Origin: Streptomyces ortus
GTDB taxonomy: Bacteria > Actinomycetota > Actinomycetes > Streptomycetales > Streptomycetaceae
Direction: 5' to 3'
Assembly (NCBI RefSeq): GCF_026341275.1
Contig: NZ_JAIFZO010000002.1
Span: 1,376,361-1,440,360 of the forward strand
Length of the DNA stretch: 64,000 nucleotides
Below the pieces are notes generated by a model. It ran no database searches. It was not told where the DNA came from and saw nothing but the letters and a program-made list of their open reading frames with translations. Shown piece by piece: positions 28,617 to 37,166 of the stretch (the stretch's first letter is position 1; each line of letters starts with the position of its first letter). A program made the translations under genes and the position numbers.

Positions 28617-30512
28617 ATGAACCTGCGCGATCTGCTGGACGACCCCCGACCGTTCGCCCTGCTGCGCCGCCGCACACCGGGCCACCACGACGGGCAGGGC
28701 GACACCGTCGAGCTGCTGCTCGGCCCCGTCACCGAGCACGAGCGGCTGGCCGACCTCCCCGAAGGGCTGGCCCTCGTCCCGTACCGCCAGATCCGCGAGC
28801 GCGGCTTCGACGTCCGCGACGACGGCACTCCCCTGTCGGTGCTCGTCCCGGAGGAGTCGTACGAGTTCTCCCTCGAGCGGGTTCTCGCGGAGCTGCCCGC
28901 GCACGACGTGCGGGTCGAGGACGGCGGTTTCGACGTCGCGGACGAGGAGTACGCGGAGATCGTCGGGCGGGTGCTGCGGGAGGAGATCGGGCGGGGCGAA
29001 GGCGCGAACTTCGTCATCCGGCGGACGTACGAGGGGGAGATCCCCGGGTTCGGACGGGCCGACGCGCTGGCGCTCTTCCGCCGGCTGCTGGTGGGCGAGC
29101 GGGGGGCGTACTGGACGTTCGTCGTGCACACCGGGGAGCGGACGCTGGTCGGGGCGAGCCCCGAGGTGCATGTGCGGATGTCCGGCGGGACCGCCGTGAT
29201 GAACCCGATCAGCGGCACGTACCGCTATCCCGCCGAGGGGCCGACGCCCGAGGGTCTGCTGGAGTTCCTGGCCGACGGCAAGGAGATCGAGGAGCTCTCG
29301 ATGGTCGTCGACGAGGAGCTCAAGATGATGTGCACGGTCGGCGACATGGGCGGAGTCGTGATCGGGCCGCGCCTCAAGGAGATGGCCCATCTCGCGCACA
29401 CCGAGTACGAGCTGCGGGGCAGGTCGTCGCTCGACGTGCGCGAGGTGCTGAAGGAGACCATGTTCGCGGCGACCGTCACCGGGTCGCCGGTGCAGAACGC
29501 GTGCCGGGTGATCGAGCGGCACGAGGTCGGCGGACGCGGCTACTACGCCGGGGCCCTCGCCCTCATCGGGCGCGACTCGGGCGGCGCCCAGACCCTCGAC
29601 TCCCCCATCCTCATCCGGACCGCCGACATCGACGGCGGCGGGCGGCTGCGCGTACCGGTGGGCGCGACGCTGGTCCGCGGGTCGGATCCGGCGGGCGAGG
29701 TCGCGGAGACCCACGCGAAGGCGGCGGGCGTACTGGCCGCTCTCGGCGTACGCCCCGGGCGGCCGGGCGGGGACGAGGCGCGGGCGAACCTCGCGGACGA
29801 TCCACGGGTGCGGGCCGCGCTCGACGGGCGGCGGGCCTCGCTCGCGCCGTTCTGGCTGCGGATGCAGGAGCCGTCCGCCGCACTGGCGGGGCACGCGCTC
29901 GTCGTGGACGGGGAGGACACCTTCACGGCGATGCTCGCGCATCTGCTGCGCTCCTCCGGCCTGACGGTGTCCGTACGGCGGTACGACGAGGAGGGCCTGC
30001 GGGAGGCCGCCCTCGCCCACGAGGGGCCGCTGGTCCTGGGCCCCGGCCCGGGTGATCCGTCCGACCTCACCGATCCGAAGATGGCCTTCCTGCGGGGCCT
30101 CACCGCGGAGGTGCTGCGCGGGCACCGGTACGGCGTCCTGGGGGTGTGCCTGGGCCACGAGCTGATCGCGGCGGAGCTGGGGCTGGAGACCGTGCGCAAG
30201 GAGGTTCCGTACCAGGGGGCGCAGACGGACATCGAGCTGTTCGGGCGGACGGAGACCGTCGGTTTCTACAACAGTTTCGTGGCGCGCTGCGGCGACGAGG
30301 CCGCGCTCGAACTGGCGGCCCATGGGGTGGAGGTGGCCCGGAGCCGGGGTCAGGAGGTGCACGCGCTGCGCGGGCCGGGCTTCGCCGGGGTGCAGTTCCA
30401 CCCCGAGTCGGTGCTGAGCCTGCGGGGCGCGGACGTCGTACGGGAGCTGATGGCGCGCGTGCGGGCGGGGGCGGGGGCGGGCCCGCTCCCGGAGCGTCGA
30501 CCCGCCGGGTAG
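28617..30512 (+). CDS. trpEG: fused anthranilate synthase (TrpE-TrpG type)
   Basis: A 631-residue fusion. The chorismate-binding component I comprises about residues 1-395 (VGASPEVHVRM, NPISGTYRYP, VDEELKMM, SRxxLDVREVLKETMFAATVTGSPVQNACRVIERHE). A linker leads to a class I glutamine amidotransferase from about 430 on, with nucleophile GVCLGHELIA and FHPESV His-Glu. It makes anthranilate from chorismate and glutamine. ATG at 28617. The trp attenuator argues for tryptophan synthesis, although the fused architecture also resembles PhzE (ADIC synthase); no phenazine genes are present. Convergent with pfkA. Confidence 0.92.
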   Translation: MNLRDLLDDPRPFALLRRRTPGHHDGQGDTVELLLGPVTEHERLADLPEGLALVPYRQIRERGFDVRDDGTPLSVLVPEESYEFSLERVLAELPAHDVRVEDGGFDVADEEYAEIVGRVLREEIGRGEGANFVIRRTYEGEIPGFGRADALALFRRLLVGERGAYWTFVVHTGERTLVGASPEVHVRMSGGTAVMNPISGTYRYPAEGPTPEGLLEFLADGKEIEELSMVVDEELKMMCTVGDMGGVVIGPRLKEMAHLAHTEYELRGRSSLDVREVLKETMFAATVTGSPVQNACRVIERHEVGGRGYYAGALALIGRDSGGAQTLDSPILIRTADIDGGGRLRVPVGATLVRGSDPAGEVAETHAKAAGVLAALGVRPGRPGGDEARANLADDPRVRAALDGRRASLAPFWLRMQEPSAALAGHALVVDGEDTFTAMLAHLLRSSGLTVSVRRYDEEGLREAALAHEGPLVLGPGPGDPSDLTDPKMAFLRGLTAEVLRGHRYGVLGVCLGHELIAAELGLETVRKEVPYQGAQTDIELFGRTETVGFYNSFVARCGDEAALELAAHGVEVARSRGQEVHALRGPGFAGVQFHPESVLSLRGADVVRELMARVRAGAGAGPLPERRPAG

Positions 30513-30583
30513 CCGAGGACGTCGCGCCCCCGCCGCCCCTACCCGTTCCCGTCCCGCATGGGGCTGCACCCCTCGCCCCCTTT

Positions 30584-30637
30584 GTCCTCAAACGCCGGAC
30601 GGGCTGAACTGATTCAGCCCGTCCGGCGTTTGAGGAC
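30584..30637. terminator. bidirectional terminator with perfect 25-bp stem
   Basis: Arms 30584-30608 and 30613-30637 are perfectly complementary around a 4-nt loop, between the convergent trpEG and pfkA genes. The arm core CGCCGGACGGGCTGAA is, to my memory, a dispersed element downstream of genes in many Streptomyces. Confidence 0.88.
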
Positions 30638-30660
30638 CTCGGGTTCGGGGGCGGGGAAAG

Positions 30661-31689
30661 TCAGCCGAAGAAGACGCCGACCTCCTCGTACAGGCGGGGA
30701 TCCACCGTCTTCAGGCGGGCCGTCGCCTCCGCGATCGGGACGCGCACGATGTCCGTCCCCTGGAGCGCGACCATCTTGCCGAAGTCCCCGTCCCGGACGG
30801 CCTCGATCGCGTGCAGCCCGAACCGTGTGGCAAGCCACCGGTCGAAGGCGCTGGGAGTCCCACCCCGCTGGACATGCCCGAGGACCGTCGTCCGCGCCTC
30901 CTTCCCCGTACGCCGCTCGATCTCCTTGGACAGCCACTCCCCCACACCCGACAGCCGCACATGCCCGAAGGAGTCCAGCGACCCGTCCTTCAGCACCATG
31001 TCGCCGTCCTTGGGCATCGCCCCCTCCGCGACGACCACGATCGGCGCGTACGAGGCCTTGAAGCGCGAGGTCACCCAGGCACAGACCTGCTCGACGTCGA
31101 AGCGCTGCTCCGGGATGAGGATGACGTTCGCACCGCCCGCGAGTCCCGAGTGGAGCGCGATCCAGCCCGCGTGCCGGCCCATCACCTCGCACACCAGCAC
31201 GCGCATGTGCGATTCGGCGGTGGTGTGCAGCCGGTCGATCGCCTCGGTCGCGATCCCGACGGCGGTGTCGAAGCCGAAGGTGTAGTCGGTGGCGGACAGG
31301 TCGTTGTCGATGGTCTTCGGTACGCCGACGACGGGCACCCCGTACTCGTCGGTGAGGCGCGCGGCGACACCGAGCGTGTCCTCTCCGCCGATCGCGATCA
31401 GGGCGTCGACCTCGCACTTGGCGAGGTTCTCCTTGATCCGGCGGATGCCGTTCTCGACCTTGAGGGGGTTGGTGCGCGAGGAGCCGAGGATGGTGCCGCC
31501 GCGAGGCAGGATGCCCCGCACGGCGGGAATGTCGAGCGGGACGAAGTCGCCTTCCAGCGGCCCCCTCCACCCGTCCCGGAAGCCGGTGAAGTCATAGCCG
31601 TACTCCTGCACGCCCTTGCGGACGATGCCCCGGATGACGGCGTTGAGCCCGGGGCAGTCGCCGCCACCGGTCAGTACTCCGACCCGCAT
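30661..31689 (-). CDS. pfkA: 6-phosphofructokinase
   Basis: A 342-residue glycolytic enzyme. GGGDCPGLNAVIRG (residues 8-21), GGTILGSSRTNP, IGGEDTL, and PKTIDNDLSATDYTFGFDTA are active-site blocks; MGRHAGW and HVQRGGTPSAFDR follow. GGEDT and PKTIDND contain the Asp and Lys typical of PPi-dependent enzymes, whereas the closely related S. coelicolor enzyme is ATP-dependent, so the donor cannot be read from these residues alone. ATG at 31689 has GAAGGGA six bases upstream; a start 18 bp earlier lacks one. A Crp-like site lies 46-59 bp upstream. Confidence 0.94.
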   Translation of the reverse strand: MRVGVLTGGGDCPGLNAVIRGIVRKGVQEYGYDFTGFRDGWRGPLEGDFVPLDIPAVRGILPRGGTILGSSRTNPLKVENGIRRIKENLAKCEVDALIAIGGEDTLGVAARLTDEYGVPVVGVPKTIDNDLSATDYTFGFDTAVGIATEAIDRLHTTAESHMRVLVCEVMGRHAGWIALHSGLAGGANVILIPEQRFDVEQVCAWVTSRFKASYAPIVVVAEGAMPKDGDMVLKDGSLDSFGHVRLSGVGEWLSKEIERRTGKEARTTVLGHVQRGGTPSAFDRWLATRFGLHAIEAVRDGDFGKMVALQGTDIVRVPIAEATARLKTVDPRLYEEVGVFFG

Positions 31690-31734
31690 GGAAAGTCCCT
31701 TCGCCATGGTTGGCTGACGGAACTCACGCTAATA

Positions 31735-31748
31735 GTGATCCAGGTCAC
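31735..31748. promoter_or_regulatory. Crp-like site upstream of pfkA
   Basis: GTGATCCAGGTCAC fits both GTGA-N6-TCAC and the Streptomyces Crp consensus GTG-N6-GNCAC. It lies in the 143-bp gap between pfkA and macR (both minus strand). Confidence 0.45.
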
Positions 31749-31832
31749 TCCAGGAGAGGGCGGAAGGTCAATTCCGGTGCAATGTGCGGGAGTTGATCAC
31801 TCGTCATCACTCGTTGGGGCATATCGGTGGGT

Positions 31833-32534
31833 TTACGCGTCGTCGAGGCCCCGCTCTATGGCATAGCGCACCAACTCCACGCGGTTGTGCAACTGGAGCT
31901 TGCCCAAGGTGTTCTGGACGTGGTTCTGCACCGTGCGGTGGGAGATCACCAGGCGCTCGGCGATCTGCTTGTAGCTCAGGCCCTTGGCCACCAGCCGGAG
32001 CACCTCGGTCTCCCGTTCGGTGAGCTGCGGGGCCCTCGGCTCGTCGCCGCCGGTGGCGGGGCCCGGGTCGGAGGCGAGTCTGCGGTACTCGCCGAGGACG
32101 AGACCCGCGAGGCCCGGGGTGAAGACGGGGTCGCCGACGGCCGTGCGGCGCACCGCGTCGATCAGCTCCTCCGTGGAGGCCGACTTGAGGAGGTAACCGG
32201 TGGCGCCGGACTTGACCGCCTCCAGGACGTCGGCGTGCTCGCCGCTCGCGGAGAGGACCAGGACGCGCAGGGCGGGGTTGAGCCCGACGAGTTCCTTGCA
32301 GACCTGCACGCCGGGTTTGGCGGGCAGGTTCAGGTCCAGCACGAGGACGTCGGGCCCGGCGGCCTGCGCCCGGCGCACCGCCTGCTCCCCGTCGCCCGCG
32401 GTCGCGACCACGTCGAACCCCGACTCGGCGAGGTCGCGGGCGACCGCGTCGCGCCACATGGGGTGGTCGTCGACCACCATGACGCGGATCGGGGCCTGCC
32501 CCGGTTCCGGCTCTTGCCCTTGTCCCTCGGTCAT
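31833..32534 (-). CDS. macR: LuxR/NarL-family response regulator, MacR-like
   Basis: A 233-residue regulator. The receiver domain has acidic pair VVDDHPMWRD, phosphoacceptor Asp in VLVLDLNLP, Thr/Ser in VLVLSAS and Lys in YLLKSAS. A C-terminal LuxR helix-turn-helix follows (LTERETEVLRLVAKGLSYKQIAERL). Its ATG overlaps the kinase stop by four bases, so the two are cotranscribed. Position next to pfkA and domain types match MacR of S. coelicolor, which controls membrane-protein genes, sporulation and actinorhodin. Orthology rests on context and memory. Confidence 0.85.
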   Translation of the reverse strand: MTEGQGQEPEPGQAPIRVMVVDDHPMWRDAVARDLAESGFDVVATAGDGEQAVRRAQAAGPDVLVLDLNLPAKPGVQVCKELVGLNPALRVLVLSASGEHADVLEAVKSGATGYLLKSASTEELIDAVRRTAVGDPVFTPGLAGLVLGEYRRLASDPGPATGGDEPRAPQLTERETEVLRLVAKGLSYKQIAERLVISHRTVQNHVQNTLGKLQLHNRVELVRYAIERGLDDA

Positions 32535-33784
32535 GCCTTTTCCGCCTTCCCCCGTGTGCCCTTGGGCCCCTTCGAGGCCTTCGGTGCCTGCTTCGGTACC
32601 TTCAGTTCCACTTCCGTGCCCTGGCCGGGCACCGAGATCAGCTCGGCGGTGCCCCCGATCTCACGCAGCCGTCCGCGGATCGACAGGGCCACCCCGAGGC
32701 GCCCCTCCCCCTCGGCCTGGGCGAGCCGGCCCTCGGGGATGCCTGGGCCGTCGTCCCGTACGGTCACGATCACCTCGTCCGGTTCGTCCTCCACCAGGAT
32801 CCAGGCCCGGGCGTCCTCGCCCGCGTGCCGGTGGACGTTGTCCAGGGCGGCACCGACCGCCCCGGCCAGCTCCCTCGCGGCTCCCGCCGGGAGCGGCACC
32901 GGGGTGCCCGGCTCGGAGAACGTCACTTTCGCGGTGGCGTACGGGGCGAGCAGCGGGCGCAGATCGCGGGGCGCCAGGTCGTCCAGCGGGTCCGGCTCGT
33001 CCACCGCGCGCACGACGGCACCCTCGGCCTCGTCCTCCGACACCCGCGAGAGGGGTACGAGTCCGCCGGAGACCAGGGTGCGCAGCGCCACCTCCTGCTC
33101 GCCCGCGAGACGGCCCAGGTCCGCGGCCTCCCCGCCGATCGCGGAGCCGCGCCGCTGCACCATGGCGAGCACCTGGAGCACGCCGTCGTGGATGTCACGG
33201 GCGAGCCGCTCGCGTTCGCGGGTCGCCGCCTCGATCTCCAGGGCGCGGGCCAGGGTGCGCTCGGAGGCGCGGGCGACCTCGACGACGTATCCGATGGCGA
33301 TGGAGGCGACCCAGACCAGCAGCACGTTGTGGAGGGTGTCCTCGCTGAGGGCGCCGCGCTGGACGACGTTCGCGACGCCGACGAGCGCCGAGGCGAAGGC
33401 CGCCCAGCGCCAGCCGCCCTTGATGGCGAACGCCAGCACGGCGCCCGCGGTCCATATCGAGGGGAGGGTCGGGCCGCCCGCGACGATCCGGTCGTGGGCG
33501 TCCGCGACCGGGGTGAGCAGGATGCCGGTGAGGGCGACGGTGAGATCGGCCGCGAGGAAGCGCTTGGTGCAGCTCTGCGCGTTCGCCACCTTGGGCAGGG
33601 TGGCGAAGGTCCAGGCGGCGAGCAGCACGTAGTAGCCGATGGCCACCTCGGGGCGGACGAACTCGTCGTTCTTCGCGGCGAAGAGACCGATCGCGTAGAC
33701 CAGCGTCAGGACGCGGTATCCCGTGAGCGCGCGCCACAGCGGCTGCTCGACCGACATTCTCATGACTCTCTCGCGCTTGGCCAT
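32531..33784 (-). CDS. macS: sensor histidine kinase, MacS-like
   Basis: A 417-residue kinase of the HisKA_3 type. About five or six membrane helices span residues 15-165. The phosphoacceptor is RERERLARDIHDGVLQVLAMVQRRG, and the ATPase region has ALDNVHRHAG (N box) and VTVRDDGPGIPEGRL (G box). The C terminus is Lys-rich. ATG at 33784 was chosen; ATGs 7 and 9 codons later are alternatives, and an open frame continues 10 codons upstream. It signals to the overlapping response regulator. Confidence 0.88.
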   Translation of the reverse strand: MAKRERVMRMSVEQPLWRALTGYRVLTLVYAIGLFAAKNDEFVRPEVAIGYYVLLAAWTFATLPKVANAQSCTKRFLAADLTVALTGILLTPVADAHDRIVAGGPTLPSIWTAGAVLAFAIKGGWRWAAFASALVGVANVVQRGALSEDTLHNVLLVWVASIAIGYVVEVARASERTLARALEIEAATRERERLARDIHDGVLQVLAMVQRRGSAIGGEAADLGRLAGEQEVALRTLVSGGLVPLSRVSEDEAEGAVVRAVDEPDPLDDLAPRDLRPLLAPYATAKVTFSEPGTPVPLPAGAARELAGAVGAALDNVHRHAGEDARAWILVEDEPDEVIVTVRDDGPGIPEGRLAQAEGEGRLGVALSIRGRLREIGGTAELISVPGQGTEVELKVPKQAPKASKGPKGTRGKAEKA

Positions 33785-33822
33785 GTCCCCCACTACCCCA
33801 TCCCCCGCGGCCACGTCCAGGT

Positions 33823-34569
33823 CTACGAGCCGGTGTGCTCCTTGTCGGCCCGCTCCTGCTTCTGGGCCTGCTTCTGTGCCTTCGCCGCTTCCGCGATCTG
33901 CCGCTTGGCGGCCGTCGCGTAGATGTCGACGTACTCCTGGCCGGAGAGCTTCATGATTTCGTACATGACCTCGTCGGTCACCGCGCGCAGCACGAAACGG
34001 TCGTGCTCCATGCCGCTGTAGCGGCTGAAGTCCAGCGGTTCGCCGATGCGGATGCCCGGGCGCATCAGCTTGGGCATCACCTTGCCGGGCGGCTGGATCT
34101 TCTCGGTGTCGATCATGGCGACCGGGATGACGGGCGCCCCGGTGGCCAGCGCCACGCGCGCGAGCCCGCCGGGCTTGCCCCGGTAGAGGCGGCCGTCGGG
34201 CGACCGGGTGCCCTCCGGGTAGATACCGAAGAGCTCGCCGCGCTCGACGACGTCGATACCGCTCTTGACCGCCGCCTCGCCCGCGCCGCGTCCGCCGGAA
34301 CGGTCCACCGGCAGCTGGCCGACGCCCTTGAAGAAGGCGGCGGTCATCCGGCCCTTGACGCCGGGCGTGGTGAAGTACTCCGCCTTCGCGATGAAGGTGA
34401 CCTTGCGGTCCAGGACCGCGGGGAGGAAGAAGGAGTCCGAGAACGACAGGTGGTTGCTCGCCAGGATGGCCGGGCCCTCGGCGGGAATGTTCCTGAGGCC
34501 TTCCACCCAGGGTCTGAAAGCGAGCTTCAGGGGCCCTCCGATGGAAAACTTCATTGCGCCGTAGATCAC
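33823..34569 (-). CDS. 1-acyl-sn-glycerol-3-phosphate acyltransferase-like protein (PlsC family)
   Basis: A 248-residue acyltransferase. NHLSFSD is the catalytic NHxxxxD motif (residues 39-45), with FIAKAEYF, GQLPVDRSG and YPEGTRSPDG (motif III) after it. It acylates lysophosphatidic acid or a related acceptor at the membrane; the Lys/Ala-rich tail may bind phospholipid. GTG at 34569 has AGGAGG seven bases upstream. The M. tuberculosis counterpart by position would be Rv2182c. It is divergent from the esterase. Confidence 0.92.
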   Translation of the reverse strand: MIYGAMKFSIGGPLKLAFRPWVEGLRNIPAEGPAILASNHLSFSDSFFLPAVLDRKVTFIAKAEYFTTPGVKGRMTAAFFKGVGQLPVDRSGGRGAGEAAVKSGIDVVERGELFGIYPEGTRSPDGRLYRGKPGGLARVALATGAPVIPVAMIDTEKIQPPGKVMPKLMRPGIRIGEPLDFSRYSGMEHDRFVLRAVTDEVMYEIMKLSGQEYVDIYATAAKRQIAEAAKAQKQAQKQERADKEHTGS

Positions 34570-34727
34570 CCGAGTGCCTCCTGTGTATGTCGATCAGACC
34601 TTAACCCGGAGCACCGTCAATGGGCCCGACGGGCCTGGTCGGTGTCAGTGCCGTCGCGTACGGTGAAGTACGCCTCGAAGCTTCGGGGTGATCGTCGCGT
34701 CGTTCTTGAACGAACAGGAGACCGAAG

Positions 34728-35537
34728 GTGCCGGTCCTTCCCGGAGCTGAGCCGTTCCACCACGAGGGGGGAGAGGTCGGGGTCCTCCTCTGCCACGGCT
34801 TCACCGGTTCCCCGCAGTCGCTGCGCCCCTGGGCGGAGTATCTCGCCGCACGCGGCCTCAGCGTCTCGCTGCCGCTGCTGCCCGGGCACGGCACACGCTG
34901 GGAGGACATGCAGCTCACCGGCTGGCAGGACTGGTACGCGGAAGTGGACCGTGAGCTGCGCGCCCTGCGCGAGCGCTGCTCGCAGGTCTTCGTCTTCGGC
35001 CTCTCCATGGGCGGCGCGCTCACCCTGCGGCTCGCCGCCAAGCACGGCGACGAGGTCAGCGGCACAGTGGTCGTCAACCCGGCGAACAAGGTGCACGGCC
35101 TCTCGGCGTACGCACTGCCGGTGATCCGTCACTTCGTCAGGACCGTGGACGGCATCACCAGCGACATCGCCAAGGACGGCGGGATCGAGATCGGCTACGA
35201 CAAGGTGCCCCTGCACGCGGCCCACTCGATGCGTAACTTCTACCGGCTGGTCGACGGCGAGCTGCCGCAGGTGACCCAGCCGATGCTGCTTCTGCACAGC
35301 CCCCAGGACCATGTCGTGCCGCCCGCCGACTCGGCCCGCATCCTCAGCCGGGTGTCGTCCGTGGATGTCACGGAGATACTTCTGGAACAGAGCTACCACG
35401 TCGCGACGTTGGACCACGACGCGGACCGGATCTTCGAGGAGAGCTTCGCCTTCGTCTCCCGGCTCGCACCCGGTGCCGGCAAGGAGGCAGGCGCGGGTCA
35501 GGCGAGTCAGCAGGAAGGGACGGACACTGGTGGCTGA
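34728..35537 (+). CDS. alpha/beta hydrolase (carboxylesterase / monoacylglycerol lipase type)
   Basis: A 269-residue hydrolase. Oxyanion motif CHGFTGSPQSL, nucleophile elbow FGLSMGG (Ser near 96), Asp in LLHSPQDHVV and His in EQSYHVATLDHD complete the triad. It resembles Est30/YvaK carboxylesterases, acting on short-chain esters or monoacylglycerols, next to an acyltransferase. GTG at 34728 with AGGAG upstream. The Gln/Gly-rich last 20 residues run into the next gene with an 8-bp overlap. Confidence 0.92.
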   Translation: MPVLPGAEPFHHEGGEVGVLLCHGFTGSPQSLRPWAEYLAARGLSVSLPLLPGHGTRWEDMQLTGWQDWYAEVDRELRALRERCSQVFVFGLSMGGALTLRLAAKHGDEVSGTVVVNPANKVHGLSAYALPVIRHFVRTVDGITSDIAKDGGIEIGYDKVPLHAAHSMRNFYRLVDGELPQVTQPMLLLHSPQDHVVPPADSARILSRVSSVDVTEILLEQSYHVATLDHDADRIFEESFAFVSRLAPGAGKEAGAGQASQQEGTDTGG

Positions 35538-36237
35538 GCACGACGCGGACCGCGAGCCCGACGAGAAGGACGCACCGCCCGGCGGTGAGCAGGGCCCGTC
35601 GTTCGACGAGACGGCGGCCTGGGAGGCCATCGTCGCCGGATACGGCGACGAACCGCCGGACCCGCCCGGCGCCAAGCCCTTCAAGTCCGTGGAGGACCTG
35701 GCGCTCCTGGAGCCCGAGACGAACGACGCGGGCGGGGGTGCCGGCGACTCCGGCGGCAGGAGTTCCGCGCCCTCCAAGGGCGTCAAGGGCAAGCAGGGCG
35801 GTACGGACGGCACGGGTCCTGAGGGCGGCGCGGAGACCGGCTCCGAGGGGGACGCGAAAACCGGCGCGAAGGACGAGTCCGGGGCGGGCAGGCCGCTCGG
35901 CAGTTCGGTGGCGTTCGCGCCGGGTGTCGCCGGGCCGCGTGACTACTCGGCGCCCGAACCGGTCGAGGAGGACTTCGACGAGGACGACGAGGGCCACTTC
36001 GTGCCGCCGGAGCCGCCCCCGCTGCCCGCCGCGGACGCCACGGCCAAGTTCGCCTGGCTGGGCGTGATCGGCGGCCCGGTGCTGCTGCTTCTCGCGGTGC
36101 TGCTCGGGTGGGAGATGACGTGGTACCTCGCCACGCTGGGCATCGGCGGCTTCCTCGGCGGGTTCGCCACGCTGGTGGGGCGGATGCGCGGCGACGAGGA
36201 GGACGAGGACGATCCTGGGCGCGGCGCGGTCGTCTGA
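35530..36237 (+). CDS. membrane protein with long acidic disordered N terminus
   Basis: A 235-residue protein. About residues 1-165 are acidic and Gly/Pro-rich with only short conserved islands (ETAAWEAIVAGYGDEPPDPPGA near 26-47 and PRDYSAPEPVEEDFDEDDEGHFVPPEPPPLP near 130-160). Two closely spaced membrane helices follow, and the C terminus is acidic. Function not recognised; conserved in Streptomyces at this position. GTG at 35530 lies inside the esterase end (8-bp overlap) with GAAGGGA upstream, so the two are translationally coupled. Confidence 0.8.
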   Translation: MAEHDADREPDEKDAPPGGEQGPSFDETAAWEAIVAGYGDEPPDPPGAKPFKSVEDLALLEPETNDAGGGAGDSGGRSSAPSKGVKGKQGGTDGTGPEGGAETGSEGDAKTGAKDESGAGRPLGSSVAFAPGVAGPRDYSAPEPVEEDFDEDDEGHFVPPEPPPLPAADATAKFAWLGVIGGPVLLLLAVLLGWEMTWYLATLGIGGFLGGFATLVGRMRGDEEDEDDPGRGAVV

Positions 36238-36245
36238 CGGCCGGC

Positions 36246-37022
36246 TTATGCGGAGGCTGGGATTCTGAGGGCCGCCAGGACCGGGAGGTGGTCCGTGGCG
36301 GCTCTCAGGTCCGCCTCGGTCACTCCGGGCTGGTCCAGGGGTACGCCGCAGCCCAGGACCTGTACGCCCGCCGTGGCGAAGAGCGCGTCGATGCGCTGAT
36401 GGGGGTCGCCGGGCGTGGAGGTGTGTTCCCCGCCCCAGGGGGCCACCGCCCAGCCGTCCTGGAGCGCTGCCGCGAGGCGCTTGAACGTCCGGCCGTCCGG
36501 GCGCTCGTTGAGGTCGCCGCCCACGACGGCGTACGGGGTGTCCAGGGCGGCGAGGCTCTCCAGGAGCATGGCGCCCTGCTGTTGGCGCTCGTCCTTCTGG
36601 AGGGAGAGATGGCAGCTCAGTACGCCGACGCGGGGGCCGTCCGCCCCGCCGAACCGTACGACGGCGGTCGCGAAGCCGCGGCGGTGCAGGCCGGGGGTGA
36701 GGGGGAGCAGTACGTCCTCGGTGCGTTCGACCGTGGCGCGCAGGGAGCAGAGGAGGGCGGGGCCTGACGCGGTGGCCCCGCCGGAGAGGACGACCTGTCC
36801 CGAGGCCGCCGCGAGGCGGGCGAGTTTCTTGCGCCAGCGGAAGAAGCGGGGGGCTTCCTGGAGGAGGACCAGGTCCGGGTCGCAAGCGGCGATCACGCGG
36901 GCCAGTGCGCTGGTGTCGTCCCGCATGGAGCGGATGTTGTAGCTGAGGACGCGGATGACGGCCGAGCCGTTGGACTCCGTCCGGGGGCCGGGCAGGGGGG
37001 TGGTTGTCGGGGTGGTCGACAT
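36246..37022 (-). CDS. endonuclease/exonuclease/phosphatase family protein
   Basis: A 258-residue EEP-fold hydrolase. Metal and catalytic motifs: VLSYNIRSM (Asn), LLQEAP (Glu), LSCHLS (His), VGGDLNERPDG (Asp/Asn) and ATDHLPVLAAL (Asp-His). There is no signal peptide, so cytoplasmic. The substrate could be a nucleic acid, phospholipid or phosphoinositide and cannot be told from sequence. ATG at 37022; a TTG three codons earlier exists. It ends 8 bp from the convergent membrane-protein gene. Confidence 0.88.
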   Translation of the reverse strand: MSTTPTTTPLPGPRTESNGSAVIRVLSYNIRSMRDDTSALARVIAACDPDLVLLQEAPRFFRWRKKLARLAAASGQVVLSGGATASGPALLCSLRATVERTEDVLLPLTPGLHRRGFATAVVRFGGADGPRVGVLSCHLSLQKDERQQQGAMLLESLAALDTPYAVVGGDLNERPDGRTFKRLAAALQDGWAVAPWGGEHTSTPGDPHQRIDALFATAGVQVLGCGVPLDQPGVTEADLRAATDHLPVLAALRIPASA

Positions 37023-37088
37023 GCGGATCAAGATATCGGGTGGAGGGGGCGGATTTGTCGCCCGGCGGCGACCGGGCGGGTGCCGTTC

Positions 37089-37134
37089 GCGCGGTTCCCC
37101 GCGCCCCTGCTTTCAGGGGCGCGGGGACCCGCGC
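37089..37134 (-). terminator. terminator of glkA made from an inverted pair of the dispersed repeat
   Basis: Arms 37089-37109 and 37114-37134 (20 of 21 paired) are two copies of the GGGGCGCGGGGAACTGCGC-type repeat facing each other, 33 bp after the glkA stop. Confidence 0.75.
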
Positions 37135-37166
37135 AACCATCCCCTGCCGGGTCGGCGGCGTCTGCG

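Noticed and set aside
28617..30512. Phenazine-type PhzE instead of anthranilate synthase
   Set aside because: The fused architecture fits both, but a tryptophan attenuator in front and no phenazine genes nearby favour tryptophan synthesis.
31833..33784. MacR box for autoregulation of macRS
   Set aside because: I found no TGAGTAC-like palindrome in the short gap upstream of the kinase gene.
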